Assembly (NCBI GenBank): GCA_963830775.1
Contig: CAWHNT010000022.1
Span: forward strand, 1 to 64,000
Reading direction: 5' to 3'
DNA length: 64,000 bases
Origin: CAWHNT01 sp963830775
GTDB lineage: Bacteria > Pseudomonadota > Alphaproteobacteria > Geminicoccales > Geminicoccaceae
Position numbers and translations under genes: made by a program. This document shows, piece by piece, positions 35,497-45,193 of this stretch (position 1 is its first letter; each line of letters starts with the position of its first letter). The notes under the pieces are model-generated. The model was not told the DNA's origin and made no database searches. It worked only from the letters and a program-made list of their open reading frames with translations.

Positions 35497-36694
35497 CTAC
35501 TTCGGCCGCAGCGCCGCCACCCCCGGCAGCTCCTTGCCTTCCAGCCACTCCAGGAACGCTCCCCCGGCCGTCGAGACGTAGGTGAAATCCTCGAGCACGC
35601 CCGCGTGTGCCAGGGCCGCCACCGTGTCGCCGCCGCCGGCCACCGTCTGCAGCTTGCCGGACTTGGTGAGCTCGGCTGCTTTCTGCGCCACCGCGTTCGT
35701 GCCGGCATCGAAGGGGCGGATCTCGAAAGCACCCAGCGGGCCGTTCCACAAAAGCGTGCGGCAGCGTTCCAGCTCGCGGCCGGTGGCCTCGGCGCTCTTC
35801 GGGCCGATGTCGAGGATCATGTCGGCGTCGCCTACCTCGCCGACGGGGATGGTGCGCGTGGCGGCATTCTCCTCGAACTTGGCCGCTACCACGGCATCAT
35901 CGGGCAGGATGATGCGGACGTTCTTGGCCTGGGCCTTGGCCATGATCTCACGCGCGGCGTCGGCAAGGTCGTGCTCGCACAAGGACTTGCCGACCTTCAC
36001 ACCCTTGGCGTTGAGGAAGGTGTTGGCCATGCCGCCGCCGATGATCAGCACGTCGACGCGATCCAGCACGTGGCCCAGCACCTCCAGCTTGGAGGAGACC
36101 TTGGCGCCGCCGATCAGGGCCGCCGTCGGGCCGCTGCGAGCCGCCCAGTGCTGCCTCCAGCGCCTCGAGCTCGGCCTGCATCAGCCGGCCGGCATAGGCC
36201 GGGAGCCGCTCGGCCAAGCCGGTGATCGAGGCATGGGCGCGGTGCGAGGCGGAGAAGGCGTCGTTGACGTAGACCTCGCCCAGCGCGGCCAGCTCATCGG
36301 CGAAGGTCTTGTCGTTCTTCTCCTCGCCGGCATGGAAGCGCAGGTTCTCAAGAAGGGCGATGCCGCCGTCGGGCAGGGCCTCGACCAACTTCCGCGCCGG
36401 CTCGCCGATGCAGTCCTCGGCGAAGGCGACCTCGGTGCCCAGCACCCCACCCAGCGCCTTGGCGATCGGCCGGAGCGACATCGAGCTCTCGCGCTTGCCC
36501 TTCGGGCGCCCGAAATGGGAGAGGGCCACGACCTTGGCACCCTTGCCCATCAGCTCCTTCAGCGTCGCGGCCGCGCGCTCGATCCGGGTGGCGTCGGTGA
36601 CCTCGCCATCCTGCATCGGCACGTTGAAGTCGACGCGCACGAGCACGCGCTTGCCGCGCAGATCAACGTCGTCAAGGGTCCGGAACCCGGGCAT
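35497..36694 (-). CDS. pgk: Phosphoglycerate kinase (one frameshift)
   Basis: 398 residues after removing one extra G near 36140 (1198 nt = 3n+1), the normal length. PGK transfers phosphate between 1,3-bisphosphoglycerate and ADP. Substrate-side landmarks: GKRVLVRVDFNVPMQDGEVT, VVALSHFGRPKGKRESSMSL, LLENLRFHAGEEKND and VNDAFSASHRAHASITGLAE. Nucleotide side: DVLIIGGGMANTFLNAKGVK, LLWNGPLGAFEIRPFDAGT, and TVAGGGDTVAALAHAG. The ATG at 36694 follows GGGGAGGAGG. A metabolic organism would need this gene intact, so the frameshift is probably an error. Confidence 0.93.
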
Positions 36695-36743
36695 GGTTCG
36701 CCTCCTCCCCAACCTGCTGCGCGGCCTGATCGAGCCAGCTACC

Positions 36744-37829
36744 ATGGAGACGCCGGCCCTGTCACTCGGACCCAACGCCGTCAAGCGGCCGATGCTTCAC
36801 CACGAGGTCGTCGGCGACCTGGGGTCGCCGAACGCACCGCTCGTCATGGTCCACGGCTTCGGCGCCAGCATCTATAGCTGGCGCCATCTCGTTCCAGCCT
36901 TGGAGCAGCGTCAGCCGCTCATCCTGCTCGACCTGAAGGGCTTCGGTCGGTCACCCAAGCCAGCGGACGACAGCTACTCACTGTTCGACCAGATGGAGCT
37001 GGTGCACGACCTCCTGCGCTCCCTCGGGGTCGGCCGCCTCATCCTCCTTGGGCATTCATTCGGCGGCGGGGTAGCGCTTGCCCTGGCGTTGCGGCTCCGC
37101 GAGCAGGTCTCCATCCGGCTGGAGCGCCTCGTCCTCCTCGACGCGATCTCCTATCGGCAGCGACTCCCGGCCTTCATCAGCCTGCTCCGCACACCGTTCG
37201 TCGGCGAACTCGGCACTCGGATGGTGCCAGCGGAGCTGCAGGTGCGCTGCGTGCTGGAGCAGTCTTACCACGACCGGCGCAGCATCCCGCCCGAGAGCGT
37301 GGCGGCCTATGCGGCGCCGATCAGGATGGAAGGCGGCCGGCACGCGCTGATCCAGACCGCACGGCAGATCGTGCCACCCGACGTCGATGCCTGGAGCCGG
37401 CGTTTTCGCGAGATCGACGTGCCGACGCTCGTGGTATGGGGCGACGACGACCGGATCGTGCCGATCGAGAACGGCCGCCGTCTGTGCCGCGAGATGCCGG
37501 CGGCCACCCTCCGCGTGATCCCGGAATGCGGCCACATCCCGCAGGAGGAGAAGCCGCGCGAGACCATCTCGGCGCTCAGTCGCTTCCTGTCGGCGATGGC
37601 GGCGCGAAGACCTCAGCTGCCGGGCGCGGGGGACCGCCGGCCGTGCCTTGCCGGACTCAGCTCCGAAGGCGGCCACCAGGCGGTCCATGGCCGTGAACAC
37701 AAGCTCCACGCTGTAGCCGGCGAGGAACGACAGCGCCACGGCCGGTATCTTCAGCCCCTGCCCTCGAGGGTCACGAACCAGGCGGCCGACAACCCGGCCA
37801 GCGCGCCCAGGAACAGGCGCAGCTGGTAG
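36744..37829 (+). CDS. Alpha/beta hydrolase
   Basis: About 361 residues as read, of which the first 290 form the hydrolase: PLVMVHGFGASIYSWRHLVP, LILLDLKGFGRSPKPADD, nucleophile elbow LILLGHSFGGGVALALALRL (G-H-S-F-G), acid region TLVVWGDDDRIVPIENGRRL and catalytic His in IPECGHIPQEEKPRE. The last 70 residues after FLSAMAARR are Arg/Gly/His rich and antisense to a decayed gene, so the true stop may be lost. ATG 36744 is the best start; ATG 36693 overlaps the pgk start codon. Confidence 0.75.
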   Translation: METPALSLGPNAVKRPMLHHEVVGDLGSPNAPLVMVHGFGASIYSWRHLVPALEQRQPLILLDLKGFGRSPKPADDSYSLFDQMELVHDLLRSLGVGRLILLGHSFGGGVALALALRLREQVSIRLERLVLLDAISYRQRLPAFISLLRTPFVGELGTRMVPAELQVRCVLEQSYHDRRSIPPESVAAYAAPIRMEGGRHALIQTARQIVPPDVDAWSRRFREIDVPTLVVWGDDDRIVPIENGRRLCREMPAATLRVIPECGHIPQEEKPRETISALSRFLSAMAARRPQLPGAGDRRPCLAGLSSEGGHQAVHGREHKLHAVAGEERQRHGRYLQPLPSRVTNQAADNPASAPRNRRSW

Positions 37830-38800
37830 CGTGAGTGAGTCTCCTGCGAATAGAGAACGTTCTGAATCTCCACCGAGACGGTTCGTATGATATACGCGCA
37901 TGTCCCACCAGGCCGTAAAGCAGCGGCAGCAGGTATCTGGAGATGATGTCCAGAGCAAGGCCAAGATAGTAGATCGAGGCGACCCGCGGTAGTCCAGCAT
38001 GGACTGAATTCATCATCCTGAAAATACCAATGGAAGAACCAGAACAGGTTCATTTTGTTCATCCTGTGGACAACATCCATGGATGAGGAGAAGAGCAGGG
38101 CGTCCGCGGCAGGTGCCTGGCTCGCGTCCTGTGCTCCTGGACGGGAACAGCACCGTGCATTCGCGCCCTTGCCGCAGTCAGGGCTTCGGCCTCGGCGCTC
38201 GTCTCCGTCCCGACCGGTTGGGTAGCAGGCAGCGATGAGAACGCCCTCATCTCTCCCAGAGCTCGGGCACAATCTTACCACGTCGGCCAGAACGGACCCT
38301 CCGAGGGCAAGGTAGATCTGCAGGTAAAGCACATAGGCGAGCGCAAGAACGCCCCAGGATCCTGTACCGCCTCGTGGCCGCCGATGCCGGTGAGGCTGCC
38401 GCGGCTCAGACCAGCCCATAATGCCGGGCCTGGGACTGCCCGGCGCTGATCGGCCCGTGATGGTGTCGGCCGTGATCGGGCTGATGACGGAGTTCAGCTT
38501 CCGATAGGCACTCCAGAACCTGACCTCCAGTGCGGGCGTCCAGGCTACCGGCCGAGCGTCGGCGGCCCGGGCCTCGCACAAGGTCTCGCGTGACGTCCTC
38601 GCCAATGGTCTTGTTGCGCTCGGCCGCGAACCGATGGAGCAGGATGGCGTCGTCGAGCACGCGGCGGATGTCCAACGTGCTTGGCTGCGTCGCAGGGCTT
38701 TCCGGTATTCCGCCTCGACCGTCAGGCGAATCCGATCGGGCGCCTCCTTCGCTGCAGGCCGGGACGCACGGCCGCCCGCGATCGCCCTCGGCCACCGCAT
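37620..38800 (-). pseudogene. Membrane protein gene with several frameshifts
   Basis: Pieces in different frames spell an uncharacterised membrane protein: DRIRLTVEAEYRKALR, TLDIRRVLDDAILLHRFAAE, LEVRFWSAYRKLNSVISPIT, VLALAYVLYLQIYLALGGSV, YYLGLALDIISRYLLPLLYG, AYIIRTVSVEIQNVLYSQET, RYQLRLFLGALAGLSAAWFV and LKIPAVALSFLAGYSVELVF. At least five frame changes are needed, more than in the single-indel genes nearby. The ends are approximate, and the C-terminus overlaps the hydrolase end on the other strand. Confidence 0.6.
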
Positions 38801-38869
38801 TCCTAGCACGATGGGCCAGGGCTGCGCCTCAACTCTGAGTATCACACGGAGGAGGTTCTCCGCCGCCGA

Positions 38870-39709
38870 TCAAAGGCGCAGCATGACGGCCCCGATCGCG
38901 ACCACGACGGCCGCGGCCACACGCCAGGCACCCATGGGCTCGTTGAGCAGGAAGGTGCCGATCAGCGCGGCGATGACGACGCTGGTCTCGCGCAAGGCGG
39001 CGACGGTGGCCGCCGGGGCGAGCGTCAGCGCCCAGATCACCAGCCAGTAGCCGGCGAGCGCCATGCCGCCGGCCGCCAGCGCCGGCCGCCAGTCGGTCCG
39101 GGCGGTCGCGAGCACCGCACGCCCGCGCCACCATAGTGCTATCGCCATGGCGCTGATCCCGTCGAGCAGGAAGAGCCAGAGCGCGTAGCCGTGCGGCGAG
39201 CCCGCGACCCGGGCGCCGGCCGCATCCGTCACCGTGTAGGCGCCGATGAAGCCGGCCGTGGCCAGGGCGCAGGCGACCCCGGTGCCGCTGAGGCGTGCCA
39301 CCCTGCCGCCGCGCAGCGCCAGGGCCGCGATGCCGGCACAGACGATGACCACCGCCACGAGCTGGGTGCCGCTCACCGCCTCGCCGAGCAGGAGCCAGGC
39401 GAGGGCCAGGACCAGGAGCGGGGCCGAGCCGCGGGCGATCGGGTAGACCTGACCGAGCCCACCATGGGCGTAGGCGGCGACAAGGAAGAGGTTGTACCCG
39501 GTGTGCAGCACGGCCGAGAGGGCGATGTTCGGCCACGAGGGCGGCGCCGGCAGCGGCGCGAACGGGATCAGGAAGGCGGCGACGACACCGGCACTGCCGT
39601 TGAGCAGCGCCATGACGATGAAACGGTCGCCGCTGATGCGCAGGACCGCGTTCCAGCTCGCGTGCAGGAACGCGGCCAGGAGGACGAGGGCGACGGCCGA
39701 GGTGGACAT
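38870..39709 (-). CDS. EamA/DMT-family transporter
   Basis: A 279-residue transporter with about ten membrane helices in two EamA repeats. The first repeat runs from VALVLLAAFLHASWNAVLRI to AVVIVCAGIAALALRGG, the second from GVACALATAGFIGAYTVTDA to WRVAAAVVVAIGAVMLRL. The conserved VYPIARGSAPLLVLALAWLL and AALRETSVVIAALIGTFLLN are typical. It exports small metabolites; the substrate is not predictable. It sits between gap and the decayed membrane gene. Confidence 0.85.
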   Translation of the reverse strand: MSTSAVALVLLAAFLHASWNAVLRISGDRFIVMALLNGSAGVVAAFLIPFAPLPAPPSWPNIALSAVLHTGYNLFLVAAYAHGGLGQVYPIARGSAPLLVLALAWLLLGEAVSGTQLVAVVIVCAGIAALALRGGRVARLSGTGVACALATAGFIGAYTVTDAAGARVAGSPHGYALWLFLLDGISAMAIALWWRGRAVLATARTDWRPALAAGGMALAGYWLVIWALTLAPAATVAALRETSVVIAALIGTFLLNEPMGAWRVAAAVVVAIGAVMLRL

Positions 39710-39749
39710 GGCGGGACGGGGACCGGCGTGACGCCCGCCCGGAAGCGGC

Positions 39750-39775
39750 AGTGGCGCCCCGGCGGGGGCGCCACT
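39750..39775. terminator. Terminator-like hairpin between gap and the EamA gene
   Basis: An 11-bp perfect stem, AGTGGCGCCCC (39750-39760) and GGGGCGCCACT (39765-39775), with a GGCG loop, 38 nt beyond the gap stop codon. It lacks a T-run. Confidence 0.5.
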
Positions 39776-39813
39776 GTTGTCACGCGGCTGTCACAAGGGC
39801 AAGCTTGTGCCGC

Positions 39814-40819
39814 TCAGAGCGAGGCCATCAGGGCCGCGGTATCGCACATCCGGTTCGAGAAGCCCCACTCATTGTCGTACCAGGAGGCGACACGGCAGAG
39901 CTTGCCGCCGATCACCTTGGTGGCATTGAGGTCGACGGTCGAGCTGGCCGGGCTGTGGTTGAAGTCGATCGAGACCAGGGGCTCCTCGTGGTAGGCGAGG
40001 ACGCCCTTCAGCTCGCCGTCGGCGGCTGCCTTGATCGCGGCGTTGATCTCCGCAGCCGAGGTCTCGCGCTTGGGCACGAAGGTGAGGTCGACCAGCGAGA
40101 CGTTGGGCGTCGGCACCCGGATGCGCCCCGCCGTCGAGCTTGCCCTTGAGCTCGGGCAGGACGAGGCCTACGGCCTTGGCGGCCCCGGTGGAGGTCGGGA
40201 TCTGCGACATGGCGGCGGCGCGCGCCCGGTGCAGGTCCTTGTGGAAGACGTCGAGCAGGTTCTGGTCGTTGGTGTAGGAGTGGATCGTGGTCATGTGCCC
40301 GCACTCGATGCCGACGGCATCGTTCAGCACCTTGGCCACTGGCGCCAGGCAGTTGGTGGTGCAGGAGGCGTTGCTGACCACCTTGTGCTCGGCCGTCAGC
40401 GCCTTGTGGTTGACGCCGTAGACCACGGTGAGGTCGACCCCGTCGCCCGGGGCGGAGATCAGCACCTTCTTCGCACCCGCACCCAGATGGCCGCCGGCCT
40501 TCTCCCTGCTGGTGAAGACGCCGGTGCATTCCAAGACGAGGTCGACGCCGAGCTGGCCCCAGGGGAGCTTCGCCATGTCGCGCTCGGCCGTGATCTTGAT
40601 GGGGCCGGTGCCCACATCCATCATGTCGCCCTCGAACTGCACCTTGCCGTTGAAGCGGCCATGCACGCTGTCGTAGCGGAAGAGGTGCGCGTTGGTGGCC
40701 GGCGGGGCGAGGTCGTTGATCGCCACCACCTGGAGGTCGCTGCGGCCGCTCTCGCAGATCGCGCGCAGGATGTTGCGCCCGATGCGGCCGAAGCCGTTGA
40801 TCGCTATCTTTGCCGTCAC
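39814..40819 (-). CDS. gap: Glyceraldehyde-3-phosphate dehydrogenase (one frameshift)
   Basis: 334 residues after removing one extra G near 40130 (1006 nt = 3n+1), the usual length. Type I GAPDH: IAINGFGRIGRNILRAICES (NAD-binding), LLVLECTGVF-like DLVLECTGVFTSREKAGGHL, catalytic SNASCTTNCLAPVAKVLND (Cys about 155), TTIHSYTNDQNLLDVFHKDL (catalytic His), then RVPTPNVSLVDLTF-type residues and SWYDNEWGFSNRMCDTAAL. It works with pgk, fba and tkt encoded nearby, in glycolysis and/or the Calvin cycle. It starts 27 nt after tkt. Confidence 0.93.
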
Positions 40820-40845
40820 CCCGGTTCTCCCGACGCTGGTGCCCC

Positions 40846-42831
40846 CTAGAGGAGGCTCTTCACCTTCTCGGCCACGGCCTGGGGCGTGATGCCGAAATGC
40901 TCATATAGGGCCGGCTGCGGTCCGCTGGCACCGAAGCCGCGCAGGCCGATCACCTGCTCCTCGTCGCCAACATAGCGCGCCCAGCCGAAAGGCGATGCCG
41001 CCTCGACGGCGACGCGCGGGCCATCGCCCAGCACGAGGGCGCGATAGGCCGGGTCCTGCCGGTCGAACAGCCGCCAGCAGGGCATCGAGACCACGGCCGC
41101 AGTCACGCCCTCCTTGGCCAGGAGGTCGCGCGCGGCAAGTGCGATGTGGACCTCGGAGCCGGTGGCCAGGATCGTCGCCTGCCGCTTCTCCTCCGCACCG
41201 GCCAGCACGTAGCCGCCGCGGGCACTGAGGTTCTCGGCCGTGTGCTCGAGCCGTACCGTGGGCAGGTTCTGCCGGCTCAGCGCCATCACCGACGGCCCCT
41301 CGCGATGCTCGACCGCCAGCAGCCAGCACTCGGCCGCCTCCACGCCGTCGGCCGGCCGGAACACCAGCAGGTTCGGCACCGCGCGCAGGGACGCAAGCTG
41401 CTCGATCGGCTGGTGCGTCGGCCCGTCCTCGCCGAGCCCGATCGAATCGTGCGTGCCGACCAGGATCACGCGCTGGTGCATCAGCGCCGCAAGGCGGATC
41501 GCGGGGCGGCAATAGTCGGAGAAGATCAGGAACGTGCCGCCATAGGGGATCAGCCCGGTGTGCAGGGCGATCCCGTTCATGGCCGCCATCATGCCGTGCT
41601 CGCGCACGCCGTAATTGATGTAGCGCCCGGAGAAGTCGCCGCGCTCGATCGGGACGGTGGCCTTCGTCTTGGTGTTGTTCGAGTGGGTGAGGTCGGCCGA
41701 GCCGCCGATCATCTGCGGGATGCGCGCCGTCAGGATCTCCAGTGCCTCCTGGCTCGCCTTGCGCGTCGCCCAGGATGGCCGCTCCTCGCTCACCTTCCGC
41801 TTGTGCGCTTCGATCGCCTCCGCGACCCCTTCCGGCAGATCGCCCCGCAGCGCCTGCTCGAGCGCCATGCGCTTCTCGTCGGGCAGGGCGTCCAGCCGCT
41901 CCTTCCAGGCGGCGGCCGCCGGAGCGCCACGCCGGCCGGCCTCGAGCCATGCCTCTCGGATCGGCTCCGGCACGACGAACGCCGCATGCGGCCAGCCCAT
42001 CGCCTCGCGGGCACCCTCGATCTCCTTGGCCCCGAGGGGTGCGCCATGCGCTCCCGCCGTCCCGGCCTTGGTCGGCGCACCCTTGCCGATGATGGTCCGG
42101 CAGGCGATCAGCGACGGCCGCGACGGCTCCTGCTGCGCCTTGCGGATCGCTGCATCCACCGCCTCGGGGTCGTGACCATCGACCCGGTCCGTGGCCCAGC
42201 CATAGGCCTCGAAGCGCTTGATCTGGTCATCGGAGACAGACCAGTCGGCGGGTCCGTCCAGCGTGATGTTGTTGTCGTCGAACAGCACGATGAGCCTGCT
42301 CAGGCCCAGATGGCCTGCGAGCGAGCAGCTCTCGTGGCTGACACCCTCCATCAGGTCGCCGTCGCTGGCGATGACGTAGGTATGGTGGTCGAACAGCTCG
42401 TCGCCGAACTGGGCCGCCAGCAGGCGCTCCGCAATCGCCATGCCGACCGCCGTGGCGATGCCCTGACCGAGCGGTCCGGTCGTGGTCTCGATCCCGTAGG
42501 CGAATCCGTACTCCGGATGCCCGGCCGTGCGCGAGCCCAGCTGGCGGAAGCGTTTCAGCTCCTCCAGCGTCATGTCGGGGAAGCCCGTGAGGTGCAGGAG
42601 CGCGTAGAGCAGCATCGAGCCGTGCCCGGCCGAGAGCACGAACCGGTCGCGGTCGGGCCAGAGCGGCTGTGCTGCGTCGAGCTTCAGGTGCCGGGTGAAC
42701 AGCACCGTGGCCACATCGGCCATGCCAAGCGGCAGGCCCGGATGGCCCGAGTTCGCGGCCTCGACCGCATCCATGGAAAGGGCGCGGATCGCGTTCGCCA
42801 GGTCATCGTGGCGGACGGTGCTCTCGGACAA
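40846..42831 (-). CDS. tkt: Transketolase
   Basis: A 661-residue complete transketolase, which moves two-carbon units in the pentose phosphate or Calvin pathway. Features: SGHPGLPLGMADVATVLFTR, the TPP site ASDGDLMEGVSHESCSLAGH with FDDNNITLDG, and the central pyrimidine domain with RYINYGVREHGMMAAMNGIA and SDYCRPAIRLAALMHQRVIL plus THDSIGLGEDGPTHQPIEQL. The C-terminal domain ends FGASGPQPALYEHFGITPQA. It is the first gene of the minus-strand sugar-phosphate block and is divergent from the zapA block. Confidence 0.95.
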   Translation of the reverse strand: MSESTVRHDDLANAIRALSMDAVEAANSGHPGLPLGMADVATVLFTRHLKLDAAQPLWPDRDRFVLSAGHGSMLLYALLHLTGFPDMTLEELKRFRQLGSRTAGHPEYGFAYGIETTTGPLGQGIATAVGMAIAERLLAAQFGDELFDHHTYVIASDGDLMEGVSHESCSLAGHLGLSRLIVLFDDNNITLDGPADWSVSDDQIKRFEAYGWATDRVDGHDPEAVDAAIRKAQQEPSRPSLIACRTIIGKGAPTKAGTAGAHGAPLGAKEIEGAREAMGWPHAAFVVPEPIREAWLEAGRRGAPAAAAWKERLDALPDEKRMALEQALRGDLPEGVAEAIEAHKRKVSEERPSWATRKASQEALEILTARIPQMIGGSADLTHSNNTKTKATVPIERGDFSGRYINYGVREHGMMAAMNGIALHTGLIPYGGTFLIFSDYCRPAIRLAALMHQRVILVGTHDSIGLGEDGPTHQPIEQLASLRAVPNLLVFRPADGVEAAECWLLAVEHREGPSVMALSRQNLPTVRLEHTAENLSARGGYVLAGAEEKRQATILATGSEVHIALAARDLLAKEGVTAAVVSMPCWRLFDRQDPAYRALVLGDGPRVAVEAASPFGWARYVGDEEQVIGLRGFGASGPQPALYEHFGITPQAVAEKVKSLL

Positions 42832-43008
42832 GTCGGCCCCCTGTCACGGCGGGAATGGGGCACGACCCGGCCCCTCGGATTCCGGGCGAGGTTGGCCGCA
42901 GCACACAAAAAATCAACGGGCATTTCGCCTCGCACCGGCCGTTGACGCTGCCGGACCCTTATGTCAACTGAGCCGCCACGATATTTCAGGTGTTCCGACA
43001 GGAGCTTC

Positions 43009-43230
43009 ATGCCAAGTCTGGAAGCAGCGCAGCAGCAGCTCGAGGCGGTGGTGGAGCGGCTCGAGGCGGCAGCACGGGACCACGCCATCCTGCGCGAGGA
43101 GTGTCACCGGCTCCGCCAGGAGCTGGAGACGGCCCAGGAAGCGAACCGGCGCCTTACCGTTGCTTCGACCGCGGCGGAGCGGCGCCTGGACGAGGCGATA
43201 GCACGGCTCGACGCCGTCGGCGGAGGGTGA
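43009..43230 (+). CDS. Small coiled-coil protein (DUF4164-like)
   Basis: A 73-residue, almost fully helical protein: LEAAQQQLEAVVERLEAAAR, then HRLRQELETAQEANRRL and ERRLDEAIARLDAV. The heptad pattern indicates a coiled coil. Such short proteins commonly precede zapA in alphaproteobacteria, and a division-related role is plausible but unproven. CAGGAG precedes the ATG. Its TGA overlaps the zapA start. Confidence 0.75.
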   Translation: MPSLEAAQQQLEAVVERLEAAARDHAILREECHRLRQELETAQEANRRLTVASTAAERRLDEAIARLDAVGGG

Positions 43231-43565
43231 TGCGCATGGGCATGGTCGAGGTCACGGTCAACGGCCGCCGCCAGCAGCTCCAGTGCGGCGACGGCGAGGA
43301 GCCGCGTCTGCGCCGGCTCGCGAGCTATGTCGACAGCTGTGCCGTCCGCCTGTCGCAGCAGCACGGGCCGATGCCGGACAGCAAGGTCCTGCTGCTCACC
43401 AGCGTCCTGATCGCGGACGAGCTCGCCGATGCCTTGGAAGAGGTGAAGCGGCTCAAGGCCGGCGGGGCCCAGACGGCGAGCCGGGGCGAAGCCGAGGCCG
43501 CTGCGGCCGTGCAGCGCGTTGCCGAGCGTCTCGAACGGCTTGCAGTGGCCCTCGAGCAGACCTAA
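43230..43565 (+). CDS. zapA: Cell division protein ZapA
   Basis: A 111-residue ZapA, which binds and bundles FtsZ at the division ring. The N-terminal beta part is VEVTVNGRRQQLQCGDGEEP and the head continues LRRLASYVDSCAVRLSQQHG; SKVLLLTSVLIADELADALE begins the long C-terminal coiled coil. The ATG overlaps the upstream TGA (TGATG), with GGAGG at good distance. A 6S RNA and ygfA follow, the classic arrangement. Confidence 0.88.
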   Translation: MRMGMVEVTVNGRRQQLQCGDGEEPRLRRLASYVDSCAVRLSQQHGPMPDSKVLLLTSVLIADELADALEEVKRLKAGGAQTASRGEAEAAAAVQRVAERLERLAVALEQT

Positions 43566-43599
43566 CTATGCCCGTGGCGGCTGCTGCTGGGTGCGTCAC

Positions 43600-43725
43600 C
43601 CGTCGGATTCATCGCCCGGGCCTAATTCGTTCCAAAGGGAGCTGTCCCTACCGTGACCCTGGTCACGGCACACGGCACCCACCTGCGTAGCAGGTCTCGG
43701 GACGAAAACGACGGAACGGCTTCGG
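43600..43725 (+). ncRNA. ssrS: 6S RNA (SsrS), probable
   Basis: Between zapA and ygfA, the usual 6S RNA position, lies a long imperfect rod with nested pairs: CGTTCC (43628-43633) with GGAACG (43713-43718), GTCCC (43644-43648) with GGGAC (43699-43703), and a terminal hairpin CCGTGACC/GGTCACGG (43651-43668). A side hairpin ACCTGC/GCAGGT occurs at 43681-43695. 6S RNA mimics an open promoter and binds RNA polymerase holoenzyme. Ends are approximate. Confidence 0.65.
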
Positions 43726-43754
43726 CGGCACCGTCACTTCTGGATGCGGTCGGC

Positions 43755-44354
43755 ATGGACGGCGAGCGCCGAGCTGAGATCTTCCGGCGCAAGGCCGCCC
43801 TTCGCGACGAGCTCAAGCGCCGGCGCGCTAGCCATCCGCCCGATGAGCACCACGCAGCCGGCAAGCTGATCGCTTGGCACGTGCTCCGTGCCGTGCCCTG
43901 GCAGGAGCGGCCGCGGGTCTCGGTCTTCTGGTCGCTCGACGACGAGCTGGACACCCGCCCCATCCTGCACTGCCTGCACTGGCTGGGGGCGAAGCCGCTC
44001 CTGCCCCGGATGCGCGGGCGCGAACGGCCGCTGGCGTTCCATCCCTGGCGTCCCGACATGGCGCTCCGGCCCGGCCCCCTGGGGGTCATGGAGCCGACAC
44101 CCGATGCCCCGGAAGCCGTGCCTGAGATCGTGCTCACCCCGCTTCTCGGCTTCGACCGCCGTGGCCACCGTCTCGGCTACGGTGCCGGCTATTACGATCG
44201 CACCTTCGCCAGCCTTGCCGTGGCCGGACACCGTCCCCTCCGCTGCGGCGTCGCCCTGTCGATCCAGGAAGTCGACGCCGTGCCCGAGACGCCGGACGAC
44301 ATCGCCCTCGACATGGTCGTGACCGAGGCCGGCGTCACCCGCTTCACCGCCTAA
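43755..44354 (+). CDS. ygfA: 5-formyltetrahydrofolate cyclo-ligase
   Basis: A 199-residue cyclo-ligase, which converts 5-formyl-THF to 5,10-methenyl-THF using ATP. It has EIFRRKAALRDELKRRRASH, VSVFWSLDDELDTRPILHCL, GVMEPTP, and the hallmark TPLLGFDRRGHRLGYGAGYY followed by DRTFASL. The frame is open to 43653, but that part overlaps the 6S RNA, so ATG 43755 at the start of the conserved domain is preferred. Confidence 0.9.
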   Translation: MDGERRAEIFRRKAALRDELKRRRASHPPDEHHAAGKLIAWHVLRAVPWQERPRVSVFWSLDDELDTRPILHCLHWLGAKPLLPRMRGRERPLAFHPWRPDMALRPGPLGVMEPTPDAPEAVPEIVLTPLLGFDRRGHRLGYGAGYYDRTFASLAVAGHRPLRCGVALSIQEVDAVPETPDDIALDMVVTEAGVTRFTA

Positions 44355-44371
44355 ATCCCCGGAGCCCCTGC

Positions 44372-45193
44372 TTGCGCATCCTCTTCGTTGGCGACGTGGT
44401 CGGCCGCTCCGGCCGGGCAGTCCTGCTCGAGCGCCTGCCCGGCCTTCGCACCGACCTCAAGCTGGATGCGGTCGTGGTCAACGGCGAGAACGCCGCCGGC
44501 GGCTACGGCATCACGGCCCAGATCGCGAACGAGTTCTTCGCCGCGGGTGCGGACGTCATCACCATGGGCAACCATTGCTGGGACCAGCGCGAGCTGATCG
44601 CCCATATCGACCGCGAGCCGCGCATCGTCCGCCCGCTCAACATGAACCCCGGCACCCCCGGCCGCGGCATCGCCGAGGTCACGACGGCACGCGGCCAGAA
44701 GCTGGTCGTGGTCCAGGTGCTGGGCCGCCTCTTCATGGGCATGCGCGACGACCCCTTCCGCGCGCTCGAGGCCGAGCTGCGGCGCTACATCCTGGGTGCC
44801 AACGTGCAGGCCATCCTGGTCGACGTGCACGGCGAGGCCACGAGCGAGAAGATGGCGCTGGCCCATTTCCTGGACGGCAAGGTCTCGCTGGTCGCCGGCA
44901 CCCACACCCACGTGCCGACCGCCGACATGCGCGTCCTGCCGGGCGGCACGGGCTACATGACCGATGTCGGCATGACCGGCGACTATGACAGCGTGATCGG
45001 CATGGAGAAGGCAGCCTCGGTCCACAAATGGCGCACCGACATGCCGGGCCAGAAGCTCCAGCCGGCGCTGGGCGACGCCACGCTCTGCGCCGTCTACCTC
45101 GAGACCGACGACCGCACCGGCCGCGCCACCCGCGTCGAGCCCGTCCGGCTTGGCGGACAGCTGGCGCAGGTGATGCCCATGCAGCCTAGCTGA
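44372..45193 (+). CDS. ymdB: YmdB-type metallophosphoesterase
   Basis: A 273-residue calcineurin-like phosphoesterase of the TIGR00282/YmdB group, which hydrolyses cyclic nucleotides in Bacillus. Metal-ligand motifs: RILFVGDVVGRSGRAVLLER, AVVVNGENAAGGYGI, ITMGNHCWDQRELIAHID, ILVDVHGEATSEKMALAHFL, and LVAGTHTHVPTADMRVLPGG, and GYMTDVGMTGDYDSVIGME. It starts with TTG at 44372, 17 nt after ygfA, so they are likely co-transcribed. Complete. Confidence 0.9.
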   Translation: MRILFVGDVVGRSGRAVLLERLPGLRTDLKLDAVVVNGENAAGGYGITAQIANEFFAAGADVITMGNHCWDQRELIAHIDREPRIVRPLNMNPGTPGRGIAEVTTARGQKLVVVQVLGRLFMGMRDDPFRALEAELRRYILGANVQAILVDVHGEATSEKMALAHFLDGKVSLVAGTHTHVPTADMRVLPGGTGYMTDVGMTGDYDSVIGMEKAASVHKWRTDMPGQKLQPALGDATLCAVYLETDDRTGRATRVEPVRLGGQLAQVMPMQPS

